A DNA stretch of 64,000 nucleotides from Aotearoamyces nothofagi (GCA_015345905.1 JADDTR010000017.1:248001-312000); one strand, 5' to 3'. Shown: positions 36,456-46,508, counted from the stretch's first letter. The notes: generated from the letters alone by a model not told the origin. Numbers and translations: made by a program.

Positions 36456-38167
36456 CTACAGCATGTATGTAAAGTATGGATTCTCCACATCTGTAAGATC
36501 TTTGAAAGCGAATTTATCTCTGTCTCCATCATTTAACTGCAATGCAGCTCGGCGGAGGTTCTCGCGCTTTAGAACAAAATACAACACGATGGAAGAGGCG
36601 ATTGTGATACAGTAGCTTGAGAACCATTAGCATGTACAATTTAAGAATCCAAGCTAGGAATTTCGCACCAGATGATGAGGCCTGTCCACAACTCTGGATA
36701 ATGGTGGACCTTGGTTTCAGACTTGATAAGCTGTGGTCCAACAATGTTTCCAACAGTATATGCGACGAATATAGTAGCTGCCATGAAACACTTTTTGGTC
36801 TGTCCTGCGACGTTTGACATGCCGATTGTAATAATCAGGCTAACGACTGCTCCGAAGAATCCAGTAATGGAATATCCAACAACTGGAGCTGCAGCATGAT
36901 AGGACCAGTCGCTCTTCCAGATGATTGCACATCCAGCAATAACTGGCAAGCAGCACAATATCAAAAGAATGATACGAATATTTGGAATCCGCGACGAGAG
37001 AAACCCCGTCAAAAGGATCATAATAAAGCAGATCCCCCCAAGTGGGAACTGGAACAAAATCGAATCGAGCGTTGACCAGCCAAATGTAGAGACGATAAGA
37101 GGGCCAAAGCCACTAACAGCGCCATTTACGGTATATGCAGAGGCCATCATAATTGCAATAAGCCAGATCTTAATGTCAAGGATAGACTCTTTTAGCTGAG
37201 AAATTTTGAATTTCTGGCAGCGTACGCCAGTCTGTCCACGTCTCAAACGCTCGACTGCCGCAACGCGTTCTTCAGCGGACAAAAACCACGCGGATGCTGG
37301 AGAACTTGGGATCGCAAAGCACCACAACCCAAATAGGAATGTCAGCACACCAGCGAAAAGGTAGATATACTGCCATCGTTTCAATGTACCTCCAGTGATT
37401 TGTGCAAAGCCATAGTTCAAGGCGCCACCAATAATTGTAAACAGTCCGGTGGAGGAAAACCACCAGCTTTGACGAAGTGATTGCTCTTTTTGAGTATAAT
37501 ATCCACTGACAATGCACATGAATCCAGTGGGTATAATGCTCTCGACAAAGCCCAAGAAGAAGCGTTGAATGAACAGTCCTTGCCAAGTTGTGACCGCTGC
37601 CGTAAGCATACAGACTGCGGACCAGACAATGACAACCCCACCCAATATTCTGCCCAATTCGAAGCGTTGAAGCGCAAAAGTCATGGGATACAGTCCGACA
37701 AGCATTCCAAAGTAGAATATAGATGTCGCCCAGCTCAATCGACTTGTGTCCGTAGTAGCAGGAGTGACAGACTTGTTCACAACGCTGAGCTTGAGGTCGG
37801 TTGTCATACCGAAGAGAGCTGCAGAACCAAGAATCGCCTAGACAAGTCAGCACAAGCTTCATAGGGAGATGGAACAACAAACCTTGTCATAGTACACAAA
37901 GCCATATCCCACGATCATGGCAGGTATCAAGAAGCGATCAATCTTTCGAATGACTCGAGCTTCTACAACCGGGTCAATCGCGTGAGCATGTTCGCCAACT
38001 ATCGCCATGCCGACATCTTGGTCTGCAAGCTCAATTGAATTGGCTTCAAGGTCATTTTTCGGTATGATAGGTACAGGGCCCTTTTCATTTGCGCCTTGAG
38101 GTTCATTGAGTGCTTCTAGATTGCCATTTTTGGCATCATAAGCTGATGTTACCCCGCTGGTCGACAT
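36456..38167 (-). CDS. MFS transporter of the Dal5/allantoate-permease family under TPP riboswitch control
   Basis: Exons 38167-37883, 37837-36669 and 36615-36456 give 537 residues. The hydrophilic N-terminus ends RKIDRFLIPAMIVGYGFVYYDK, the classic start of anion:cation symporters. About 12 membrane segments follow, and the C-terminus reads FKDLTDVENPYFTYML, close to the D-x-T-D-x-E-N-x-x-F-x-Y end of this family. The second intron uses donor GTGCGA. A TPP riboswitch in its leader implies repression by thiamine, so the cargo is probably thiamine, a thiamine precursor or a related organic anion, as with yeast Thi73-type Dal5-family carriers. The cargo is inference. Confidence 0.92.
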
Positions 38168-38174
38168 AAATCTG

Positions 38175-38357
38175 CTGCATAATCAGCATGTTAGTTCTCC
38201 AGTGAGGAAAGAAGCATGATCCTTTCGCTGGTATTATCCAGATCAAGTTCAACCGTATGATCTCAGACCAATGCAACGTCAAGCCCATTTTAGTGTCGAG
38301 GAGATACTGTTGAAAAGGCTTGTACGAGCATTGACCACCGGTTCATTGTGCATTTAC
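38175..38357 (-). other. Candidate 5' UTR intron enclosing the riboswitch
   Basis: A donor GTAAATG starts at 38357, six nucleotides upstream of the aptamer's first stem. A branch-like CTAAC lies about 20 nt before the acceptor ATTATGCAG at 38175. The next three bases repeat CAG, so 38172 is an alternative acceptor. The intron would be about 183 nt. Alternative donors inside the aptamer are GTACAAG (38325, in P3) and GTATCT (38307). Several ATGs lie inside and would act as uORFs if the intron were retained. The ATG of the transporter is eight bases after 38175. Confidence 0.55.
38214..38351 (-). promoter_or_regulatory. Thiamine pyrophosphate (TPP/THI-box) riboswitch
   Basis: The minus strand reads CTGAGATCATACGGTTGAAC, then TTGATCTGGATAATACCAG, then CGAAAGGATCATGC (38266-38214), which is the fungal TPP aptamer core. 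CTGAGA and the P5 hairpin CTGG-ATAATA-CCAG are exact. P2 pairs AACCG (38343-38339) with CGGTT. P3 pairs CAATGC with GCATTG and, further out, CAAGCC with GGCTTG around a long loop, the usual fungal expansion. P1 pairs ATGA with TCAT and GC with GC. It lies in the leader of the MFS transporter. In fungi such aptamers control alternative splicing of the 5' UTR. Confidence 0.95.
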
Positions 38358-39091
38358 GGTACCTCTATGATCGCCAGATAATCCTCTGCTATTGGAATAC
38401 ATGTTCCTTTTATAAAGAATCATACGCTGGAGGTGTGCTGACGCTGTTGGTTGATTAATTCAGATATGCGCGATCAAGATTGAAACTTCTGTTGTGTTTT
38501 GAAGGTGGAGGTCGTCGGCCGGCGAAATAAATTGCATCAAGATAACGCCAAGGAAGAATATCGGAGATATCGTTCTCGAACGCCACTGATCTATACACGA
38601 CAACTCAATTATCAAACACCATATTGTTGACCTCTATCAGTTTTATTGGCTAATAAATTTCATATTGTCATCATTGTTATCATCACATATATCGAATCTT
38701 CTTTACGTACATATCTTACATATCTTTGACACAATATCCGTGCCTACACTTTTCGTCTCGATTCCGCGCCTTCTGGCGATATCGGCATCCATCAATGAAT
38801 GCTCTTTCAAATATCCAATTTATCCGTTTTCGGTGATGGATGCGGAAATGGCGAAGACAAAGAAGTAAAGACGTCGTCGAATTTTGCAACAAAGGGAGGT
38901 TACGAATTCAAAGGCTTTGATATTTGCACTTCTCGAGCTCTTTGATTCAAATCTAAATTCAGTCCTGTAAGTACAGCTACAAATGCTGTAGGATTTCCTT
39001 TTCATATTCATCAAATCTTTCATACCATCATCTTTCCTACTAGAAACACCGTAAACACCATTTATTCATACCAATCAATCAATAATATAAA
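38358..39091. other. Divergent intergenic region, MFS transporter / disordered protein
   Basis: Upstream DNA of the riboswitch gene and an AT-rich leader of the 1018-residue ORF. No other gene seen. Confidence 0.5.
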
Positions 39092-42000
39092 ATGTGTCTT
39101 TGGCCCCGCCGTCTCTTCCATCGTCGGCGACATCACCGTCGCCGTCCCGCCCTCTTAACTTCCATTTCCCCCTTCGAATGGACCTCCCCCACCGAAGACG
39201 TTACCACCCTCTACCCACGACTAGGTGGCATCCCAGCCTCCCCCAACTCCTTTATCACCAACCCTCTTCTTAACGTCAACCGCTACGAAGACCTTCCAGC
39301 CGCCTTCCGACGACCCCTATACACTGCCACCGACCTGCGTGAAGCTCCCTGGGCTCAACGTCGCTGGTTCTCACCCTCACTTGAATGGACCGACGTTCAA
39401 CCCGACTCCCGCCAATCTTTCGTCGATCTCCGTCGCGCCCTCAACGAAGCAAACCACGAAGTTTCACAATTCCGTGCTGCTAATCTCGCAGAAATACAGA
39501 ATCGAGTCCAGCAAGACTATACCAACACTCAGCTTGCGATTGCTCGAGCTGGGTATGCTCGGCTTGATACTGCAGTTCAAGGACTGGTAGACCAGATAGC
39601 GGTGATTGAAGAGCAATTGGGACAGGAGAATCGACGCACAAGAAAAGCGATTAAAGGCGAGAGACGAGCTAGGGCATTATTGATTCTAGAGCGCAGAGCG
39701 AGAAGACAACAGGTTGGGATTGAGTTCCGGCGGGAACAGGGGGCGAGATTTTTAACTAGAAGGACTCAGAGGGCGGAAGAGAGGACCTTGGATTTTCAGG
39801 GAGATGTATCATCGGATAATAGTAGGAGCAGTGGAACGAATCTATCTACGAGTATTTTGCAATCCCCCTCTTTTTCAGAGAGATCGTGGACTGGAATACT
39901 GCCAAATGAGTCGACCAGTGAGGATAGTATGAGGATTAAGAGTTCAGACAACGGGTTACCGCCGCCGGCGGCGGCTTCTAACCCGGTCCCTCCTTTCATG
40001 TCTTTTCAGGAGGACCAGACACCTCATTCACGTGAGACTTCGCCTGAGCCTTGGTCTGATGATTCATCGAATGATTTGTTCTCAACCCTCGACCATGGTA
40101 TATTCTCGGCTTCTAGAAGACGGAGTAGCGACAGTGAGCGTTTGTCGGGCTTTAGAACATGGCAGTCATATTCTCCAAATCGTCGACATTCTCCAAGGCC
40201 TACGCGACGTAGATCAAGTCACGAAAGAGGACGTAGTCTTTCAAGGCAGTCTGGATATCAGTCGGGGTTGAGATTGCGGGGAGGGGGGAGTTTGACGGGT
40301 ACGAAGACTGGAGTGGTGGAGGGGATGGGTTTTGGTTACCAGGCGTCGAGTTCTGGATTGGGAGATCTAAGTCCGGAACCACTTCCGCTTCCACTTACAT
40401 CTTCTTCACCCTCACCACCAAATCAAGAGCTGTCTCATCGAGCGCGGTGCCCATATTGCCCAGTTAGAACTTTCAACCCTCCAACACCCCTGCCAAATCA
40501 GGAGTCGAGCCCTAGTAAGCACTCGACAAGTAGCCTACCGGGTGGCAGCTCTCAAGAAGCAATCCTACTACTACCCGAACGCAATTCTCATTATTCTCCC
40601 AGCACTCACTCCTCCAGCAGCGAATCGCTCTATCCACGTACAACATCAACTATATCTCAAGTATCACCCAAGACAGTCCCTAACCAGCCAACTACAAATC
40701 CCACCCCTGCAATACCGCCATTATATCCATTCAACCATGGCCACTCACAGCAATTTACAAATCCTATCGATTGGCATTCTGGAAGAAGACGTGTCATTTT
40801 CCCGTCTGCATGTCCTGATACTTCTATTGAGATCAACTACTTCCGGACGTCTGGAAGTCCAAGAACCGTACTCCCACTGCCGGAGAGAAGCTGTACGAGA
40901 GATTCAACTCATCTACCACCGCTGTATGGGGAGTATAATTCCGAGCTTAACGGCGCAGAACTCATATATGAGACTGAGCAGAGTAATGAGAGAGATCCGA
41001 TCCGCTCGTCTCCTCCACCGTATACTGAGTGGACTCACAGCGCAAATTTTGCAAGCATCGAGACCCCTCTACGTCCTCTTTTCCCATCTCCTGTAAATCA
41101 GGCTGTAAACAGATATCATTTCGCATCTCCGCAATATTCACCAGATGCAAAAACGGATTTCACTTCAAGCGCTACTTCAATATTTGCTCTTGATCGCCCT
41201 TGGTCTTCAATTCCAGAGATACCAGGTCAGGGCCGTTCAAGAGAGTTAAACCCCGCATCATCGCCGCTGAATCCTGACCGACTTCAGCTTGGCATACTTC
41301 AATCGCGCAGCAGGTCATTACCCCTGCATGGTCTCTTTGAATCTTCCCAGCTGTCACCAGGTGTAGTTGCTAACCATCCTTTAAGTGCTCCAATGTTAAG
41401 CCATCAGGGGCAGACTTCACCGTTTGCCAGTGAAGCGTTTCCGGATAGTGAGAGGGGATCAAGTCCTTCACCGCAGCTGCCGAAGCGTGAACTTACTACT
41501 AGTAGATATGGTTGGAGCACCGAGTTGAATTTAAGGGCGGGTTCGAAATGGCCGAAGGTATCGCCAACTGGTAGACGTTTATCTAAAGCATTTCATTTTG
41601 GACGTCCTGGAAATTCACCAAGACGTAGACTTCCATCGACTCTTTCACCGCTTGGTCCCGGTGGTCTTTTCGTATCCCCCGACCCCTCGCCAATACTCCG
41701 TCAGCTCTCATCAACTTCTCCTCGCAATGTCCATTCCCTCGTCTCTCCTCCCGTTCTGCCGCCTTCTGAAAACGACACCTCAGAAACCTCTCTCTCCTCT
41801 CCCCCCTCCAGCCGCTTACCATCTCCACCACCAAGCTTCTACACCGCATATACCCCATCCCCTCGCCATGCCGTCCACTTTCTCGACTCTCACCTCAGCA
41901 GGGATGATGCGGAAGCGCAACCGGGGTTGCATCAGCCGGGAAGCGGGAGCGAGACCGAAGACGAGGATGCGACTGAGGGCGAGGAAGGGAGTGGGGAAGG

Positions 42001-42148
42001 AAAACCAAGCTTGCTGCTGACACTGACAGCGAAGAGGAGGGCAGCGAGAAAGGTATTAGGGAGGAGGGGTATAGCGAAGAAAGCTTTGGGGGAAAGGAGA
42101 TATAGCTTGAGGAGTTTGGAGAGGTTGGATTATAGAAGGTTTTATTGA
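39092..42148 (+). CDS. Large intrinsically disordered protein, unknown function
   Basis: A single uninterrupted exon of 1018 residues, ATG in a TATAAA-ATG context. The N-terminus is Arg/His-rich (RRLFHRRRHHRRRPA). One predicted helical, coiled-coil-like segment follows at about residues 110-215 (SFVDLRRALNEANHEVSQF through RRTRKAIKGERRARALL). The remaining 800 residues are Ser/Pro/Arg-rich with no globular pattern, with RS/SP dipeptides suited to phosphorylation and an acidic patch (ETEDEDATEGEEGSG). The end is basic (KRRAARKVLGRRGIAKKALG). I do not recognise the family. The long open frame and a structured N-terminal block argue that it is a real gene. Confidence 0.7.
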   Translation: MCLWPRRLFHRRRHHRRRPALLTSISPFEWTSPTEDVTTLYPRLGGIPASPNSFITNPLLNVNRYEDLPAAFRRPLYTATDLREAPWAQRRWFSPSLEWTDVQPDSRQSFVDLRRALNEANHEVSQFRAANLAEIQNRVQQDYTNTQLAIARAGYARLDTAVQGLVDQIAVIEEQLGQENRRTRKAIKGERRARALLILERRARRQQVGIEFRREQGARFLTRRTQRAEERTLDFQGDVSSDNSRSSGTNLSTSILQSPSFSERSWTGILPNESTSEDSMRIKSSDNGLPPPAAASNPVPPFMSFQEDQTPHSRETSPEPWSDDSSNDLFSTLDHGIFSASRRRSSDSERLSGFRTWQSYSPNRRHSPRPTRRRSSHERGRSLSRQSGYQSGLRLRGGGSLTGTKTGVVEGMGFGYQASSSGLGDLSPEPLPLPLTSSSPSPPNQELSHRARCPYCPVRTFNPPTPLPNQESSPSKHSTSSLPGGSSQEAILLLPERNSHYSPSTHSSSSESLYPRTTSTISQVSPKTVPNQPTTNPTPAIPPLYPFNHGHSQQFTNPIDWHSGRRRVIFPSACPDTSIEINYFRTSGSPRTVLPLPERSCTRDSTHLPPLYGEYNSELNGAELIYETEQSNERDPIRSSPPPYTEWTHSANFASIETPLRPLFPSPVNQAVNRYHFASPQYSPDAKTDFTSSATSIFALDRPWSSIPEIPGQGRSRELNPASSPLNPDRLQLGILQSRSRSLPLHGLFESSQLSPGVVANHPLSAPMLSHQGQTSPFASEAFPDSERGSSPSPQLPKRELTTSRYGWSTELNLRAGSKWPKVSPTGRRLSKAFHFGRPGNSPRRRLPSTLSPLGPGGLFVSPDPSPILRQLSSTSPRNVHSLVSPPVLPPSENDTSETSLSSPPSSRLPSPPPSFYTAYTPSPRHAVHFLDSHLSRDDAEAQPGLHQPGSGSETEDEDATEGEEGSGEGKPSLLLTLTAKRRAARKVLGRRGIAKKALGERRYSLRSLERLDYRRFY

Positions 42149-42467
42149 ATGAGGATTTGAGATTGAGAATATCAAAATGCTTTTCAAGATGTTGCGATAG
42201 ACTTTTCCTTGCTTTGTTTGTTTTACGGAACGGGGTGGGGATATCCGAGTTATTTTTAGAAGGCAGGATCGGTGTTAGGTAGTGTTATTAGTTTCTAGAC
42301 TTTCACACGCCGTCTTTGATTCGAAAGAAGTGACAATTTAGCGAAGTAAGAGTAGAATTCACCATCCTAAAATACGGTTTCATGTGGATTTCTCCCTCCG
42401 AAACGCCGAAGAAGAGATGTGCCTATTCTTACACTTTAGTTTTAATTTAGAGTGGAAGTCATTCCTT
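42149..42467. other. 3' region of the disordered protein gene
   Basis: AT-leaning, nothing recognised. Runs into the assembly junction. Confidence 0.5.
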
Positions 42468-42942
42468 GAGTACGGCCTCAAAGAGTTTCAAATCTACAGC
42501 TATATTAAGTGCAACGGATTGGATCGGCTTTTCTTGTATCAGTTCAAGATCTCATCATGGACAGAGTCGTGATAGCATCGACAAGGTTGTAATACATACC
42601 GCCAGGGTGATTCTCATCCCGACTTCCACTGGATTTTCCAAGCTGCTTCTCAGTCTCTCAGAAGCAGCAACGAGTTCCTTTCTTTCATTTTCCTGAATCT
42701 CGCCNGAGTACGGCCTCAAAGAGTTTCAAATCTACAGCTATATTAAGTGCAACGGATTGGATCGGCTTTTCTTGTATCAGTTCAAGATCTCATCATGGAC
42801 AGAGTCGTGATAGCATCGACAAGGTTGTAATACATACCGCCAGGGTGATTCTCATCCCGACTTCCACTGGATTTTCCAAGCTGCTTCTCAGTCTCTCAGA
42901 AGCAGCAACGAGTTCCTTTCTTTCATTTTCCTGAATCTCGCC
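42468..42942. repeat. 237-bp exact direct repeat flanking a single N (assembly junction)
   Basis: Bases 42468-42704 and 42706-42942 read identically, separated by one N at 42705. This is what an unmerged overlap between two contigs looks like. The second copy continues into the O-methyltransferase start, the first into the 3' flank of the upstream gene. Confidence 0.9.
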
Positions 42943-43005
42943 CGGAGAGTCGGCGACGGCATTTATATTTTTGATAAGATCAGAGATACTCATGGTTTTA
43001 GCCAT
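42468..43005 (-). pseudogene. Truncated O-methyltransferase gene (5' end only)
   Basis: From ATG 43005 the minus strand reads MAKTMSISDLIKNINAV, then ERKELVAASERLRSSLENP. After an intron near 42838 it reads ELIQEKPIQSVALNIAVDLK, then LFEAVL. This is the dimerisation region of fungal secondary-metabolite O-methyltransferases (family 2 plant-like/StcP type). A canonical donor GTATGT joins out of frame; a donor 4 nt further (GTATTA) joins in frame. After LFEAVL both possible continuations fail: one meets a stop after two codons, the other enters the N and the repeated copy. The SAM-binding domain is absent. Either the gene is truncated or the rest is lost at the assembly join. Confidence 0.65.
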
Positions 43006-43664
43006 TTTGGGGTGATTAACGGTTGCTGGTATTTGGATTGAAAGAATAGAGATATAGCAGAATGGAAGTAGGAGATATAATGAAGCACTCGAAAGGATGA
43101 TGAAGGAGGTCGAGAAAGAGGAGGATTTATAAATGCTACATACCTGTAACACTCGGCTTTATGGTTCGGCCGAGATGACGTCGGAGTGTCCGCGGACGCC
43201 CTGAGACGTCTTTGATATCATCTATCTTCTATACGTCACTCGATCAGTGCAGGACACGATATCTGGCGAGTGACCGGCTATTCCCTGAGCGAGCCATATT
43301 GCTTAGAGATAGGAATTACCTGAGAGACCTCGGAGAGAGGCGGCAAAGCAGCTTCAATCCGACCTGAGCTTTGAATTTGCCGGCGAGGTGAGGCGAGCCT
43401 CGAGTTTACTCATTATCCTATAATAGACATCTGTCGACGATCAAAATGACTTGCAGTCAAATTTTAAGAATGCTATATCACATCTACATGTAAAACAGAA
43501 TTCTGCATCCGAAATGACGCAAACAAATAAAAATAAAGACAGTGTTGGACAGGTCCGGGTTCGGTGAATGGATATACTTTTCTGCGTCAATGGCCTATCC
43601 TGTCTCCTATACAGCGATATATCCGTCTGCTACCAGCCTTAGTTTCAACGCCGCGCCGACTTTC
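43006..43664. other. Upstream flank of the O-methyltransferase fragment
   Basis: Contains its promoter side; GAGAGA/CGGAGAG-rich pieces near 43330-43390. No gene recognised. Confidence 0.4.
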
Positions 43665-44515
43665 TTCAATTAAAGATTTGTTTTACATTCTTTATAATGA
43701 AATGTCTCTAATACTTAGGAAGAAGTCTCTATTTTTATAGTTAAACTACTTTTTTTTATTTCTCCATTCAACTTAAAGTATCACTCATCTTACTATCTCC
43801 TTTCCTCCTCTTTTCTTTTCTTTTTAAATAGTTTTATAGCCTGTTCTAATTTCTCTTTAAATTTTTATATTAAATATAAATAGTTACTATTGAGAATAGT
43901 CTTCAGAAATAAGACTAGAAATATATAATATCTAGATAGACTTGGTTAATAGCAACTATCTATTCTCAATATAGAGTCTTATATTAAACAATTATTAAAG
44001 ATTAATATCAAGGAATTCTAGATAATATATTTCTCTATATTTACTATCTATTCTAAATCAACTATTTCTATATAATAATATTTTAAGTAAATTGACAATT
44101 ATATAACTATATAAATATATATCCAAATAAATCAAATTACTACAAGCTCTTTAAAAGTTCTAGCTTGGTTGGATTCTATCTTAGTATAGATTTAATAACT
44201 ATAAAATATATAAATATATATTTATAGTATAGCAATTGGTACAAAGTTATAGACTATAATATTTTTTAGATGATATTGTTTACTTAAGGCTTAAGTTACA
44301 AGTTGGTAGAAATACTACTTAAGATAGCTTCTGCTACTATTGACTGTCTAATAATAGCTCTTAGATTTCAATATATAGATTTAGAAGTTTAGTTTATTTA
44401 ATTTTAATCAGTCCTGCTCTAGAAAAGCAGTTTCAATTTTTGCTGCTTCTTTCTATATATCTTGTTTACTATTTTAGTTTTATTTAATTTTAATTTTTAG
44501 AGCCTCTTTGAGAGA
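43665..44515. other. AT-rich block, probably RIP-degraded DNA
   Basis: About 850 bp of TA-dominated sequence with abrupt edges and no ORF of note. It includes an inverted pair (ACTATTGAGAATAG near 43886 against CTATTCTCAATA near 43968). The composition fits repeat-induced point mutation of an old repeat. What element it came from is not readable. Confidence 0.6.
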
Positions 44516-44841
44516 CTGGTGATGGCCTCGCTTTCTTTTTCTTTATACTCGTTCAGCTGAGTATCAGAAACCACATGATCTCGCTTTCGTGACACCCATG
44601 TTGGACATGGGCACGTGATGGGATACTTCATGGCAACCGTAGTGTACATATGCTTATAAATCGGTTCTACTCAAGTACATAGACTCCTTCAACAACCCGC
44701 CAGCCAAGGCTCGGAAATGCCCAAGAATCCAAGACAACAGATGGGATAGACAAGCAACAGCTAAGTTAGTCGACGATGATGGGGTTTATGAAGCTCAAAA
44801 AGAGACGTTAATGGCTGATGAGTAAACAGGTGTTTTGAAGC
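44516..44841. other. Intergenic, no gene recognised
   Basis: Normal base composition returns; contains GGGCACGTGATGGG near 44610. Confidence 0.4.
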
Positions 44842-45325
44842 TTATTTGCTGATCCGTATCCAAAAATAGATAGGAATGCACGATGACGAAATACGAGAGT
44901 CTTGCTTGAGTCGACCTGAGATGAAGTATTCTCCGACTTTACGACGACAACACATACAATTCTCAACGACGCGGTAGAGCTGGCTGAACGTAGGATGATA
45001 TCTGGCAGTTACTATACAGAATATGCCATCTCTAATGCCTGCAAAATAACAAGCAGGAGAGCCAAGCTTCAGGAACAAAAAGGTGATGATCTCCAGGATC
45101 CTCGGCACTCGAGTCAGTAGCTCGAATCCCCATATCACGAATCCCTTGGCAGCATCGCCTTTGCCCAAATCCCGACCTTGTCGTACGAAATGATGGCCAT
45201 AATGGTCGAACCTGATGTCGTGCTGCTGACTCGACGGCCCCGTATCCGATACAGCATCCCGATGATCTTCAAGAACGCGGATGGTTACAGAGGTAAGGGG
45301 ATACAGCGTGTCATCGTATTCTGCG
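44842..45325 (-). CDS. Doubtful ORF, possibly a decayed gene
   Basis: The minus strand is open for about 160 codons (reading YDDTLYPLTSVTIRVLEDHR, later GKGDAAKGFVIWGFELLTR, then LFLKLGSPACYFAG) but has no ATG in frame. An ATG in another frame lies just upstream (MTSEHEADDEMSQ...), which would suggest a frameshift. No family recognised. It neighbours the truncated O-methyltransferase and the AT-rich block, so decay is plausible. Confidence 0.25.
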
Positions 45326-45402
45326 ACATCTCATCGTCGGCTTCGTGTTCGGACGTCATGATTATAGTGCTTTGAGGGAGAGGTTTAGCTGTGCTGGGCG
45401 GG

Positions 45403-45408
45403 TATAAG
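45403..45408 (+). promoter_or_regulatory. TATA-like box
   Basis: TATAAG about 120 bp upstream of the secreted-protein ATG. Confidence 0.4.
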
Positions 45409-45526
45409 TAGGAGGAGGAAGTCGGGTGTTGTGGAAACGTTCGAATAAGATAGCCCGCTACGAAGTAACAACACTCAGCAACACAGCAGTATGCTATCTA
45501 TCTGATCATCTGTGTAAGCCGTCAAA

Positions 45527-46234
45527 ATGTTCTCTCCAATCCTCCGCTACACCACCCTCCTCGCTCTCTTTGCTGCTCTCATAACCGCCTCCCCAGCTCC
45601 CCGCCAGGCGCCCGCCTACCCACCAACCTCGACCTCCTCCGCCTTCAACCTCGTCGCCAACGTAACATCCAGCGACCTCGCGCCATCAGTCCAGAAGTAC
45701 TTCGTAGCGTCCTACCACCTCGGCGCCGCCGAGGCCTACGCCGTGCTGCTCCCCAACGTCTCCGTCGCGCGCACCTTCTACCTCAACGGCACCGGCGCGA
45801 GATACTCCCCCACCAACACCCTCACCGACAGCGGCACGCCGCCCTTCCCCGAAGCCGTCGTCCTGCCCTCGCCCGCTGACTCCTCGCAGGCCGTCGAGAT
45901 CGTCCCCAGCGACGGCGCGTCCCGCGTCAGGCTTGCCGAGTTCCCGCGCCCCGTCCCGGAGCTGGAGGGCGGTGGCCCCGGCACGTATATTGCCTGCGGG
46001 AGGCGTCTGGTCTATGGCGACGCTGTCGTCTTGGGCTTCCGTCCGTACGGGGAGGAGACGCCCGCTGGGTGTGCCGAGGTTGCGCTCTTGCCGCAGTGTG
46101 CCCAGAGCCCCGACCCGAGCACGAGTCATCCGTTCGGGCTGTCGGCGAAGTGTTACGACGACGTGGTTGGTACGGATTGGACGCAGTGGGGTGCGAATCA
46201 GGGGGAGAGTCAACAAGCCAGAATCAACAAGTAG
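45527..46234 (+). CDS. Secreted protein, DUF7907-like, unknown function
   Basis: Single exon, 235 residues. A signal peptide is clear (LLALFAALITASPAP), with a likely cut after ASPA and a possible Kex2-like start at PRQ. The mature part has NLVANVTSSDLAPSVQKYFV, then YHLGAAEAYAVLLPN, FYLNG and FGLSAKCYDDVVG near the end. It contains three or more N-glycosylation sites and four cysteines that could pair. This pattern resembles a family of small fungal secreted proteins (DUF7907). Very GC-rich third codon positions contrast with the AT-rich DNA 1 kb upstream. It could be cell-wall-associated or an effector-like protein; nothing proves this. Confidence 0.75.
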   Translation: MFSPILRYTTLLALFAALITASPAPRQAPAYPPTSTSSAFNLVANVTSSDLAPSVQKYFVASYHLGAAEAYAVLLPNVSVARTFYLNGTGARYSPTNTLTDSGTPPFPEAVVLPSPADSSQAVEIVPSDGASRVRLAEFPRPVPELEGGGPGTYIACGRRLVYGDAVVLGFRPYGEETPAGCAEVALLPQCAQSPDPSTSHPFGLSAKCYDDVVGTDWTQWGANQGESQQARINK

Positions 46235-46508
46235 GAATTAGGGCGAGAACCAAGAAGCCAGAATTCAGGGTGCGAATCAAGAAGTCGGCATTGAGGGCGG
46301 AAGAGGGGCAAAACACAAGGTATTAGAGCTCTTTATCTCATTTCATTTCCTAATTTTTCCTTCCGTATCCTTTCAAAGCATAGCGATTGTAGCATAGATA
46401 GCCTACTCTTCTGAGTAATCCGAACTCCTTCTCATACTCCTTTAGATATCAACTGTGTGGGGTATTTCTCATCATCATAACTCATTACATCTTCACACCT
46501 CCCTACTC

